Made by a program: the position numbers and the translations under genes. A stretch of 64,000 nucleotides of DNA from Gnetum montanum (taxonomy: Eukaryota; Streptophyta; Gnetopsida; Gnetales; Gnetaceae). The notes under the pieces are model-generated. The model was not told the DNA's origin and made no database searches. It saw nothing but the letters and a program-made list of their open reading frames with translations. Shown piece after piece: positions 11,422 to 22,959 of the stretch. Positions within the stretch are counted from its first letter, which is position 1. Each line of letters starts with the position of its first letter. The stretch is from the NCBI GenBank assembly GCA_015680685.1, contig MNCI01005332.1:196129-260128 (forward strand), in the 5' to 3' direction.

Positions 11422-11980
11422 CAGGATTATTAGCCACAAAGCGGATAGTGGTCGAGCCGTGCATACGGAGGTTGAGAGTGTTGCATCACCATCTGAACCG
11501 TGAAATTGTACGGCGTCCGTGTAATCGAACTCCATGGGCGGTCGATCGGGGAAGTTCCATGGGCGGTCGATCGGGGAAGTCGTCCGTGTAGACGCCTGGC
11601 ATGCCGGCGGCGTGGAGGAGCCTCTCAAGGGGCAGTCCTCGTATTCGATAACGGCGGTGGCGACGTTTCCGTCGGTGAAGTGCTGTTTGGGGTTTGCGGC
11701 ATCAAATAGTAGGCGCCGCAGGGTTGATCCGCCGTTAGCATCATGTCCAGGGACTGCCCGGGTCTATTGTGACATAGCACGTGGTGTAGGGCTGCGTGTA
11801 AGATCCGTCCGCGGCCACCACGGTGAGGCTGTGATTTGCCACTCCTACGAACATGGCCATGTTCGTGGCCGCGTTGATCATCGGCAGCAGCACCTTCTCG
11901 CCTTTCTTCACCGCGATCTTCGTTGTGTCTGTTCACACCCATCTTCACCGCGATCTTCGTTGTGTCTGATCACACCCATG
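11422..11980 (-). pseudogene. Laccase pseudogene, internally deleted large exon
   Basis: Minus-strand peptides match the middle and end of the long laccase exon. NAATNMAMFVGVANHSLTVV and DGSYTQPYTT, then a PGQSLDMMLTADQP stretch, belong to cupredoxin domain 2. The exon closes with TTIRFVANNPG just before a GT donor (exon end 11422). The normal exon is roughly 950 bp. Here the part coding for most of domain 3 is missing. Two tandem duplications disrupt it further: a unit of about 35 bases at 11907-11980 and a unit of about 25 bases at 11532-11581. Frameshifts are present. Confidence 0.75.
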
Positions 11981-12164
11981 CGTACCGTTAAGTTACAGAT
12001 TAAGAAAACTTTTATCATGAGCTGAAACTTTCATGGAAAGAATGAGGTTAGAGCTTTTTCAAATTAAAAAAATAAAAGAATTACGAACCAGTGAAGGGAA
12101 TCGTGGAACGGGAAGGTAAGGACTCATCCGGCACGGATAGGTAGCTAGCATACTAACATACCGG

Positions 12165-12393
12165 CACCACTCACCCCAGATCAAGATTTCCTTGTGCTTC
12201 GGCTTCTGGTATGGGTACGCGGAGGCAGGATGATGAAGGCGCCGAACACGGTGGCTCTCAGCGATGAGGTGTGTGCGTGCCACCAAAGCGTACCGTGTAT
12301 TTGTACGTGTATTTCTCGCCAGGTTGGATCGGACACTGTGTAATGTATTCTGGCCCGTCGGACCAGCCAGTGCGCAGCTGGTACCCTCCATGC
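12165..12393 (-). pseudogene. Laccase pseudogene, third exon
   Basis: The exon starts after a GAAACAG acceptor (first exon base 12393). With the preceding exon it restores [19 protein letters not shown], then [14 protein letters not shown]. The next conserved stretch, [20 protein letters not shown], carries copper-ligand His residues but lies in a different frame, and the PYQKPKHKEILIWGEW end lies in a third frame. So there are at least two frameshifting lesions in this exon. The laccase fourth exon (usually about 129 bp) is not visible between here and 11980. Confidence 0.8.
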
Positions 12394-12767
12394 CTGTTTC
12401 AGACAAGGAATACAGGTCAAGAAGTTGAATGGTTGGAAAAAACCGTTACAGCTTCGATTCCATTTAACAGTATTGTGCTATAAATTTTTTTTTTTTTTTT
12501 TAAAAAACAGTACTGTGTTATAAGGAAACGTTGCCAGAGTAGAATTCACAATATTACAATCAATACATGAGTGCCTTGACTCTCTTGATCTCTAAGCTAC
12601 AGCGCTAAATGCTCTTGATTTTTTCTATGACAGGCTAGCAGAATTTTCATGGTTTTGAATACTGGAAATTAGCCGTATTTTACTTTTAAAATAACAGTGT
12701 TGAACCGTTTCAAATTCAACACTTTAATATCGACAGAGCATAAACAGTTTCATTTTCAGTCGTTTAC

Positions 12768-12919
12768 CAGTGGAGAGTGGTGCTGCATTTGCATTTGTTT
12801 ACCACCTTTACAATCACAGTGTCACCCTCGCGGACCCTTGCTGGCGGCCCCGGGTACATGTTATTCACTGTGACCACCTCCTGCGTACTGCAGTGCCGGG
12901 TTACATTTGTTTGTTTGAG
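12768..12919 (-). pseudogene. Laccase pseudogene, second exon (intact frame)
   Basis: A TTTTGCAG acceptor precedes the exon, which reads LKQTNVTRHCSTQEVVTVNN, then PGPPARVREGDTVIVKVVNK and STTLHW, and ends at a GT donor. This is the first cupredoxin domain with the HW of the HWHG copper motif. Its 152 bp length equals the standard second exon of plant laccase genes, as I recall it. The phase joins correctly to the next exon. Confidence 0.88.
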
Positions 12920-13035
12920 CTGCAAAACAGGAATCATCAATGTCATCACTTGCCCATCGCTAGAGGAACAAGAAGAAACCAGAACAATTAAAAAAACTCA
13001 TCATTGAAAAAACAATGGGGATTATAAACAGATCA

Positions 13036-13128
13036 AATGATACGTGTCTTTACGAGCGCCACGGAAGACAGCAGAAACGCTTGCAGCAGGCAGAGGGCCA
13101 CGACGAGACGCCTGCCCAGTATTCTCAT
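13036..13128 (-). pseudogene. Laccase pseudogene, first exon (signal peptide)
   Basis: MRILGRRLVVALCLLQAFLL and the following SSVALVKT form a basic n-region, a Leu-rich hydrophobic core and a small-residue cleavage region, followed by the Lys-Thr-Arg that opens mature plant laccases. I chose the Met at 13128 because it starts a compact signal peptide; in-frame Mets lie upstream. The donor is uncertain: candidates are GTAAAG and GTATCA, and only the first keeps the frame into exon 2. The product would be secreted to the cell wall. Confidence 0.75.
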
Positions 13129-13239
13129 GCTATTTCTCATCCCAGATCGCACATACATTAAATCATCTTGAATGAAATAAGCGGTGTTTCCAGACTCCGA
13201 CTCGGCGAGCCACTCGTGAATTCGGAGCACCAAATTCAA

Positions 13240-13690
13240 AATAACTCAACTAGAAGGAAGCTTAATTTTGACCCTGCTAAAGATTTAACGGGGCTTGGAA
13301 GTGGCAAGTTACTGGGCCAACGGAGAGTCGCAAAAACCCTGCAAGTCTCGTAACACTTTTTATGGAAAACTCTTGGCTAGTACTACCTCAATCCATACTG
13401 CAGTAAGGTAGGGCAAATATAAGCTTGGTGATAGGAAACTCTATATTAATAAGCTCAATCCCTGTATACACAACAGAGACGGTTGGTTACTTTGGGGCCG
13501 ATAGCACGCCTTTGGCTGTAATACCACAATATAAAGGTAAGAGCAGTCCTTTTGTTCACGAGGTTAATAGGGTTTGGTGGGCAATCCCCACCTATCCCAC
13601 AGAGTAGCAGCAGAACGTGGGCAAAAAACGAAAAATGGACAAAAGTAAATACAGTCCGGAGAAACAGCATGTCGCGTCCATACAAACCAA
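13240..13690. other. Upstream flank of the laccase pseudogene
   Basis: This stretch is closer to balanced base composition than the surroundings, as is the laccase locus itself. It would include the former laccase promoter. No TATA box or other element stands out clearly enough to call. Confidence 0.35.
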
Positions 13691-13694
13691 AAAA

Positions 13695-15765
13695 TGCACC
13701 CCCTCGCACTCTTCGAAAGTGCATTTGTTCACCGAAAACTACAATTTCCATTTCCAAGTAAGTTTAGATCATTAGCAGCACAACGCTTTTCGGAGTCAAT
13801 TGTAATAGAATTGTTACTAGCAATGCCTCAAACTATAAAACATTGCTAGAAGCCTTCTATTCAACTAGAAGCATCCATGCAAGGGTGAATGTAAGCTTTT
13901 GATTGCTTGAAGGCTTCTAGAAGCTCCTACAGGGAAGTTACTAGATGCACCCCCTTGCAATATTTGGAAAAAGCTCTCCGAAAGAGCATTTGTTGAGCAA
14001 AAGTTACGATTTTCAAATCACTAGAAGCATAGCCCTTTTCAAAGGTGGCTATAAGCAAATTGCTACTAGTGGTGCCTTGCAATCCATTGTAAAACATTGC
14101 TCGAAGTCTTCTGTTCAATTAGAAGCATCCATGCAAAGGTAAATGCAAGCTTTCGATTCCTAGAAAGCATTCGGAAGCTTCTGTGGGAAAGCTGTTAAAT
14201 GCACCTTCTTGCAGTAGTTGGGAAAAGCTCTTCGAAAGTGCCTATGATGATTGGAAGCTGCAATTTCCAAGTAAGTGCAGATCACTGAAAGCATAGCCCT
14301 TTCCAAAGGTGGCTATGAGTAAATTGCCACTAGGGGTACATGATAGTCCATTATAAAACATTATTGGAAGGCTTTTTTCCAACCAGAAGCATCCAAGCAA
14401 GGGTGAATGCAAGCTTCCAGTTGTTGGAAGGCTTCCAAAAGCTCCTATGGGGAAGTTGCTAGTGCACCTCCTTACAATGTTTGGAAAAAGCTCTTCGAAA
14501 GTGTGTCTCATGACTAGAAGCTCTGATTTCCAAGTAAGTGTAGATCATCAAAAGCACAGCCCTTTCTGAAGGTGTTTGTGACCAAACTGCTACTAGTGAT
14601 GCCTTACAGTCCATTATAAAATATTACTAGAAACCTTTCGTTCAACCAAAAGCATCCATGCAAGGGCGAATGTGAGCTTTTGATTGCTTAAAGGCTTCTA
14701 GAAGCTCATGTGAGGAAGGTGCTAGATGCATCCCCTTGCAGTGTTTCGAAAAAGCCCTCTAGAAGAGCATCTAAAGACTAGACGCTGTGATTTCTAAGTG
14801 CACATCACCAAAAGCACAATGCATTTTAGAGGTGACTATGAGTGAATTGCTACTAGTGATACCTCATGGTTCACTATAAAACATTGGTGGAAGCTTTTCA
14901 TTCAATTGAAAGCATCCAAGAAAATGTGAATACAAGCTTCTAGTTGCTGGAAGGCTTCCAAAAGATCCTACAGGGAAGTTGCTAGATGCACCCTCTTATA
15001 GTGTTTGAAAAAACCTCTAGAAGTGCCTCTATTGACCAAAAGCTATGATTTTCAAGTAAGTGTAGATCATCGGAAGCATGACCCTTTCTAGAGGTGGTTG
15101 TGAGTAGACTACTACTAGCAATGTCTTACAGTCTACTATAAAACATTGTTGGAAGCCTTTTGTTCAATCAGAAGCATCTATGCAAGGGTGAATGTGAGCT
15201 TCTAGTTGCTAGAAGGCTTTCGAAAGCTCCTACATGGAAGCTACTAGATGTACCCCATCACAATGTTTGGGAAAAGCCCTCTAGAAGAGTGTTTGTTGAT
15301 TAGAAGCTATGATTTCTAACTAAGTGCAGATCATTAAAAGCACAACACTTTCTAGAGGTAGCTACAAGCATATTGCTACTAGTAGTACCTCGTAGTATAC
15401 TATAAAACATTGGTGAAATTCATTGGGACCACTAGAAGCATGCATGGAAGGGTGAATGCATGCTTCTAGTTGTTGGGTAGCTTCTAGAAGCCCCTATGGG
15501 AATGTTGCTAGATGCACCCCATTGCAGTCTTTGGAAAAATCTCTCTAGAAGCGCATATGTTCATCAAAAGTTGTGATTTCCAAGTTGGTGTAGATCACTA
15601 GAAGCACAGCCCCTTTCAAATGTAGCTACAAGCAAACTGCTGCTAGCAGTTTCTCTTAATACAATGTATAATGTTGTTAGAAGCCTTCTATTCCATCGAA
15701 AGCTAGAGTGAATGTCAGCTTCTAGTAGCTAGGAGGCTTTTGGAAGCTCAAGTGCAGTGGTTGTG
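13695..15765 (+). repeat. Tandem minisatellite, period about 262 bp, about 8 copies
   Basis: An anchor of the form CACCCCCTTGCA-TGTTTGGAAAAAGC recurs at 13948, 14202, 14465, 14729, 14989, 15251 and 15515, with a degenerate start near 13698. The spacing is 254-264 bp. Each monomer contains two sub-units related to AAGCTTCTAGAAGC-type palindromes and GAAGCATCCATGCAAGGGTGAATG. Monomers have diverged considerably. Open frames inside the array are by-products of the repeat. Confidence 0.9.
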
Positions 15766-15999
15766 AGTTACATGAGATCATAATTATATATGTTTTACTA
15801 TGAGAGTGTGCATTATGCAGTGGATCGCGTCCACCTAAAAATATTATACATTATGTGAATGAACTAAAACTAGTAACCCAAGTTTTATTACAACATTGTG
15901 ACTAGTATAATAGAAGTATTACAAACAAGGTTCTGGGTAATTTCTAAGGTATATATGAATGTTGATTTTAATTTTTAAGTTTTGTTTATTAATTACAAT

Positions 16000-18640
16000 G
16001 TTTGTAGATTGTAGAATTGTTGTTTGAGCTAGCGACAAATTTTTTTTTGTTTAGATGTGAGGACAGCAAGAGCATGCTAGTTTCTAGCAAACAACATGGC
16101 AACAAGAAATACAAAAACCACCAATTGGTTCTTTTTCCAAAAATAAAATAAGATGGTCCTATTTCTATGACAATGCCTTTGCTTGGATATACAAAGAATG
16201 AGTGGACAATTTCATTATAGGTAAATAGAGAAATGAAATGTTTTTGTCTAAATTTTTCTATAGTAACAAACACCAACAGAAATGGGAAAAGGAAACTTGC
16301 CCTTGATCAAACCAATATACTTGTCATACAAGGTAGGTTTTCTTTAATTTCTAATGTCTTCAACAATGTTTATAAATATATTTTATGATGCATATTATTA
16401 GAGTATTGTCTAATATCCATGTATATACATGAATTAGTTATCATTGTTCATATGACCCAAATGTTATCATAGGAGTGGTATCTAGGGAAGAAAGAAAAAG
16501 AAATAGGACTAGTAGAAAGAATGTTTATCAATGTAATTTCATAGTTTGTATTATGTGTGGCATTGACAATGCTGCATGCATTATATATAAAGAAATGAGC
16601 TATGTTGACATGCTAGGAGATTATTGTCATGGCTTCCTTGGTCTCATGTTAGATAGAAGAGATGCTTGATCAATATATATTTTTCCTAAGATACATCAAA
16701 AAATAGTGTCATTATGGAACAAAGGATTTCTAGTAGATATGATTTATGAGAGATATATTAAGGATCTATTCTATGAAAAGCAAGAATTCAAGGTATCATG
16801 GAAAAGAAACATGTTTCTTCTTAAAAATGACATTTATAATGTTTGCAAAGATGTTACATTGGAATACAAAAAAAGTGATCATGATAAAATTAGCACATGA
16901 TTATGATACCAAAGCACCACAAATTTTTTTCTTTTACTACCAAGAGGAGAACATCAAATAGTCTATCCCAACAATCATCGGGTTGCAATCACCATGGATG
17001 CTATTTTGAGATAATAGATCTATCTCAAAATGGCATACTAACTATGCATTCAACCTTCAACACCAACAAATATGGAGAAAGTAAAAATTTGGGGTATTTA
17101 TTAGAAACCATGTATCAAGAATATTTTGTATTGCAATTGGCTCATTTTTCTAATATAAATGGTATTTTTCTAAATAGATCCATCTTCACATAGTCATGGC
17201 TTTCGATTCATACTACAATGGATTGCTTGTAGGATGGGTGATCTCCTCTAGGTGTATAGAGAGAGATATCATAACTTGGCTTTTTGAATTAACAAGAAGA
17301 TGCAAGTCCTAAGAGCCATGATGGACAATAATGTTTCCATGATAGATGATTCAAAAGTTAAAATGAATGTTGTAAGGAAACAATTAAAACATTGAAATTT
17401 ACTATGTTATTTTAAAGTTGAGTTCAAGACATGAAGATATCAAAATTGAATATGCAACATTATTTGAAATCTTCTAGTTTGTATTTGGTTATATTTTTCT
17501 ATGCATTTGGCATGTTTGGAAGCCATGGAGGAAGAACTTGGCATCAAAGGTTAGAGATTTGACAATGAGAAAGGAAATGGTACCACATCTAAACTTTATT
17601 ATGAATGAATGCAAAACTCCTATGGATGTTGTTGTGGAAATTAACAAGTCTGTCAATGAGCATCAATAGAATGTTCATTTCATTAATTACCTAAAGAGCC
17701 AATGGATAAATGGAGATAAATTTCATAAGTATATATTTATTTAATGTTGCAATTATAGTTTTAATAAATTTAGATCATATGTTCCATTGTTTTTTTTGTT
17801 ACTATGGCCTCAAACGTTCATTTCTCAAGGATGTGGGCAAAAGCCTATCGTGATATTCCTCATGCTCAATAACACACAAATAATGTTGTGGAGTTCTATC
17901 ATGGATTTTTAAAAGGAAAATTCTTGAGATATATCAAAAATAGGAAATACTATTACATTGATTGGCTTATATGAACTTTGACAAAGGTACAACTATATTA
18001 CTAGAACAATGTAAGACTTGAAGCTACATGATACCTAATAAATAGAAAGGATAGTGAAATTAATAAATAATAAGTCATGAAAAAATGCTATTGAAATATG
18101 TGATGATGATCACAAAAACATCCTAGATAAAGAAGATGAATATTTTTTGCATAGTCAAAATTCTTTGAAATGGACTACTTAATGCAAGGTGTCCAATGTG
18201 TTCTCCTTCAATATTGTTTGTGAGTGTAGATGGGTAGCCTTGATCTTGCAAGAATTTAATGAAAGTTTTGATATTAGTCAAAGGACATACCAATGCATAT
18301 AAGTGCTTCTTCAAAGATGAGTATTTTGATTCAAGAATTATTTTTGAGCTAAATTCATTTATGCCTCATGAATTTCCAAGCTGTGAAGAGGCATCACAAT
18401 TAGGGATGACACCTAAAACATTCAAATCAACCACTGGGAAAGCAAATAATAATGAGGTATAGAGCACTATAGTATCTTCCCATGAGTACAACAAAAAGGA
18501 TGTTGAAAAATCAGATGAGCAATTTGAAGCATTTGAGGACAATGCAGATGCAAGCTGGGTAAAAAAATAGCAAAATTAAAAAAGGCATTCAAATATTTTG
18601 CAAAGAATATGCACATAGATAGAGAGAGTATTCTTGAACT
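16000..18640 (+). pseudogene. MULE/SWIM-type transposase relic
   Basis: Broken frames in order match a large plant transposase family with a Mutator-like DDE core and a SWIM zinc finger. About 16700-16900 reads KRNMFLLKNDIYNVCKDVTL. About 17020-17080 reads SQNGILTMHSTFNTNKYG, where the family has a catalytic Asp in place of the His. About 17190 reads MAFDSYYNGLLVGWVISSR. About 17515-17700 reads WHVWKPWRKNLASKVRDLTM, then a conserved helical stretch. About 17860-18040 reads NNVVEFYHGFLKGKFLRYIK. About 18140-18260 has a degenerate SWIM-like VCECRW. Numerous stops make it dead, and no terminal inverted repeats were found by eye. Confidence 0.7.
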
Positions 18641-19250
18641 TGAAAAATATGTTGAGCAGATTCAGCCTAAGTTTTTGTTCTTTGAAAATGAAATGGTTTG
18701 ACAACTAACAAAAGATTGTCAAGTTGGGATAGCACTACTAAAAATCAATAACAAAAGCTTTTGACTCTAAAATGACATATAAAACTATTTATGGTAGATG
18801 GAGATATAATCTAGATTCAATGACCCAACTTTGCATATCTAATTTATGATTGTTAAGTGTAACAATGTAATAGTTCTTGTTTTTTATTAGCACAATTTAA
18901 TGAAGATAGCCAAGATTACAACTAGAACTCATCTCTCTAACATTCAAATCTAAAGTAGTAGAATGGTTGTGTTACATGAAGGAGAGAGGTTTATGATGTT
19001 GACTACCTTTAGGATTACACGGAGTGCATAATTTTTCTCTCAAATGCTATAAATTTTGTTCCCAATCATGTTATCTCTTATGGTAGCCTTGTTGTGTATT
19101 TTGGTTGTATGTTCTTAAACAGTTGAACATTAATTATAATAGAAAAAAGGATTTAAATAAGTTTTTATCTATTCTTGTGTCCTAATATACACATATTTTG
19201 TTCAATTTAACTTAATTGTGAAATGGAAATTCATGCCTCTTGCATGATAT
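18641..19250. other. Spacer, probably the 3' end of the MULE relic
   Basis: No further coding match is seen. One end of the element probably lies here, but no terminus could be defined. Confidence 0.3.
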
Positions 19251-19259
19251 TGTAACTAC

Positions 19260-20160
19260 GAAGTTCTACGAGTAGCACTTGGTCAAATTCTCTCACTGCA
19301 ATGTCATGCGTATCACATTATCTTCTAATTGTGACTAACATGCTACTTGCATTCATGAGTTAAAAAAAAATAGAAATTAATTCTTCTTAGTATGATCCCA
19401 TGCTACTCTCAATCTATCTTCGCACTATGCTTTGCAGCATTTCATGCAAGCTACACTTGAGTATGTTAAATTGTGGTTCTTGTGGCTAGCAATCGGTTGC
19501 ATCTATAGTTATTGCTTTTCACATGACGCTCGCATTATGTTACTATCATTACATGCAACTCACATGTATCAATTAAAAAAAAAGTGAAACTTTTTTTGCA
19601 TAGTGCAAGCCCTTGCTACTTACACTCTATCCTCAAACTTTGATTCATAGAATTTCATGCGAGATGCAATTTAGTATTTTAAACTACAAGGATGTTGTGG
19701 CTAGAAACTAGTCACATCTATAGTTACTACTCATCACATGATGCTCACATTGTATTACTACCATTACATGTGACTCACATCTATTAGTTAATAAAAAATA
19801 GAATTTTTTTCTACACAATGTGAGCCCATGTTACTTGCAACATACCCTTGAACTACAATTCACAACATTTCATGCAAGACATAGTTTAGTCTTTTAAACT
19901 ACAAGGTTGTTGCAACCAATAACCAGTCACATCTATATTTATTAATTTTGCATAATTCTTGCATTGTATTACTACCATTACATCTGAATTGCATGTATTA
20001 GTTAACAAAAACCAAATAGTAAATCTTGACAGTGCAAGTCTTTGCCACTCACATCCTTTTGTTGAACTATAGTTCATAGTATTTAATGAGAGGTGCATAT
20101 TAATGTTTTAAACTACAAGGTGGTTGTGAACAATAGCTACTTACATCATGCGTAAATGTT
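19260..20160 (+). repeat. Tandem repeat, period about 212 bp, about 4 copies
   Basis: The anchor TTTCATGCAAG / TTTCATGCGAG followed by a TTAAACTACAAGGTTGTTG-type stretch recurs near 19440, 19656, 19868 and 20080. The rest of each unit (TCACATCTATAGTTA, CATTGTATTACTACCATTACATG, then an A-rich run and GTGCAAGCCCTTG) follows in the same order each time. Confidence 0.8.
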
Positions 20161-22660
20161 AAAAAATAAAAATAGGGTTGTTGCAAAAATGACATATTTC
20201 AACTATTGTTTCACCTCAACTGTAGCAAACCACATAAAAGGAGAGTGCACCAAGAGGGACATTGTCATTGCCATTGGTCATAGCTGACAAAAAAATTCAT
20301 AGGTGCAAATAGCAATGATGGGTAGGGTATGTACATTTCTACCCATTTTTTGAATTGTTATTTTTATTTTAGTATCCTAGGGTTTTCTACGACTCAATGG
20401 AAAGAAAAAAATTTAAACGAGGTTGCATATAATAGTCTACATAACTTATGGAACTTCTTTGTTTGACTCTGCATGCCTCATGGCATTTCAAAATTGCATT
20501 GAAATGGTTGTTCAAATTTGTTACAATTAGTATTTTTTTGGGTGTATCATAGCTATAGAGTAGAATTACTTGGAATGGAATACAACATTAGTTAAATAGA
20601 GACTTCGAGTGAAATTTACCAACCAACATGGGCTTTATAAGGGTATGTTTAGTAACGTGAGGCACTTAATGCCTAATCCATAGATTATAATGAGGTTAAT
20701 AAAAAATAGTGACAAATAGGATTCTATAGAATATGGACATCTGCTAATCTTGCACTTCTCTTTTCTATGGCCAATGAATTAGTTTATGTTTATGCATCGA
20801 AATGACTTTCTAGTGTGAAATGTGAAGTTTTGTGGTATGCATGTTAACCATGTGCCATGATGGCATGATCTGAGTAGTGAGATCATATTTGCAAAGAAAA
20901 TAATGATTATATTTGAACTTTTAACTTTTTTTTTTGAAATATGAATTGTCGAAAGAGTCTTGGATGCTTCTTATGAAGCAGTGAGGGATTATTTATTTGG
21001 CTTTGTTTATTGGAGTATTTTGGAATAATAGAGTTTCATGAGTAGTTTAATAATAAATCCAACATTTAGAAAAGCTCAATTAGGTCTCATTTTGGCATAG
21101 AAGGTAATTGGCAAATGAAATATGTACTAATTCTAAGTCTATTGTACCTTTTTATTGAGAAATTTAAGTAGCATGCTCAAATTGCATTGTAGCCCTAATG
21201 AATTGGATTTTCTGAGAGGGCTTTAACAATTGCTTTATTATTATTATTATCATTATTATTTTTAAATCATCTCTAGTTAATCCATCTTTAGCCTATATTT
21301 GTAGGTTCTAAGCTATACGTTTTGACATGCTAAAATTCAGTATAGTAGCCCTAGTAAATGAAGATGGTGGCTTTAGCAACATTTCCTTCATTTCTCCCAT
21401 GACATAGTTAGACTACTAATGATAATTCCTCCCATGACTATATTTACTATTGTGAGATATTGGATCACATTTGATGTTATAATATAAAGTTTTGGTTTCA
21501 TGTTCTAAACTACTCTTTGACCACAAATTTTAGCTTCCTTTTCTTATAATGAGTTTAAAAAATAATAGNAAAATTTTAGCTTCCTTTTCTTATAATGAGT
21601 TTAAAAAATAATAGTGATGTTATAATTCCTTTTCTTACCATGAACTTGAAATAAAAATTTCATATAAAGATTCAACTTCATATTAAACTTATAGCTTTGC
21701 ATTGTTGGATGTCTCTCATCACATCACATCATATCTCTTACAATACAAATTCATACTTGAATAGAATCTCATAAGGTTCTACATGATGGTTGTCTTGCAA
21801 TCTATAACATAGTAATGTGATTCTTAGATTAAAACCAAAAAATTTATGCTTTTGAGTAGTTGAAACTAGATCACAAACTTGATGCAAGTATTTTCATATA
21901 TACTTCTTATTGTGTAAGCTTTATTTGTGCTTGTCACAAGTCTTGAACTATGAAGACTTGAATCATAGGAGCTGAACTAATTGTTGGAATTTTTACAACA
22001 AACATAATTATGTTATTTGTTATGAATTTTTTGTCTTATTTTCTATTAATTTATGTTATTTTCAATTTCTTATTTATATTTCGATAATTGAGGTTGTTCC
22101 AAAAGTTTTAATTCATTAAGTAGGAGTATTTCAAGATGGCTAGTGGTACTAAGTACATTGAAGAAATAGAAAAGTTAGACTTATATGTTAATTGGTTAGT
22201 AAATGTTAATATGTTATTGAGTGTTAAAAAATTGTTATTAAAAAGAATTGTTATGTATGGTTAAGATATTGGTAGGTTAGAGCATATTTAATTGGAATGA
22301 TGGGAAGCTACTAGTTTCTCTTGGAAAGCTAAGTTTGAGTGTAGGCATAGTTATGCTTTTGTTCATTTACTAGTTCATTTTAGTATTAAACATATGATAA
22401 TGATACATAAGCACACATTTCATTGGATAGTTAATGTTTTCAACAATGTCCAAGGATCTAATGTTTTCTCACTAAGTTATGTATGAAAGGATTATGGTAA
22501 TGGCTATGGTGATAACTTTGATATAATTCTTTCATATAAACAAGAATATTCAAGAATCTAGTGTGTTCTCATTAAAGTTATTCATCAAAGGCTTAACATA
22601 ATGGCTAGGCTAACAACTTTGATAGATATTTCTTTTTTAGATAATTTTTAAGTTTTTTTA
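20161..22660. other. AT-rich region, no gene seen; contains one N junction
   Basis: I recognise no coding motif. A (TTA)n run lies near 21238-21260. A unit of about 90 bases (CAAGGATCTAATGTTTTCTC...GGTGATAACTTTGAT) is imperfectly duplicated at about 22450-22620. The N at 21569 and its flanking repeat are listed separately. Confidence 0.4.
21525..21614. repeat. 44 bp direct repeat around a single N (assembly join)
   Basis: 21525-21568 and 21571-21614 are identical 44-mers separated by N at 21569 and one A. This fits two contig ends that overlap but were not merged. Confidence 0.85.
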
Positions 22661-22959
22661 ATTTTTAATGCTTGGCATTTTATCTTCATAGAGAAGCAGT
22701 TCATAGGCAAACAACTAAAGACAAATCACCAAACTGCAACAACAAGAGGGAAGGAGCCATACATAGGATCACTAGTAGCTTGGTTTTCAAGCTATTGCAC
22801 AAGACACTCAAAGAGAGTAGAACAAGTTTCATTGGACATGAGAGCATGAAGCACAAGAGAACATCAACGTTGGGAGGTGCAATTTAGATAAGCCTAAATA
22901 CAAACTCCTAAGGACTTCAGTGCATTACTATAGCTAGTATGGCTAGAGATGCATGCTAA

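Larger units (their letters stand above)
8543..11450. repeat. Segmental duplication, copy B
   Basis: It aligns with 2591-4625 and carries two additions: a solo LTR (9507-10305 plus its TSD) and an inserted segment of about 0.3-0.6 kb between about 10430 and 11030 that includes CCR4-like sequence. At its right end it runs into the remaining laccase exons, so copy B is the fuller copy of the laccase locus. Confidence 0.8.

Noticed and set aside
11534-12025. 163-codon plus-strand frame
   Set aside because: It is the antisense shadow of the laccase large exon; the minus strand carries the recognisable copper-oxidase motifs.
13425-15765. Several 60-100 codon frames in the minisatellite region
   Set aside because: They recur with the repeat period or end inside it and show no protein motif. 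The tandem repeat explains them.
13695-15765. CRISPR-like array
   Set aside because: Units are about 262 bp, diverged throughout, with no short identical repeat alternating with unique spacers. The sequence is eukaryotic.
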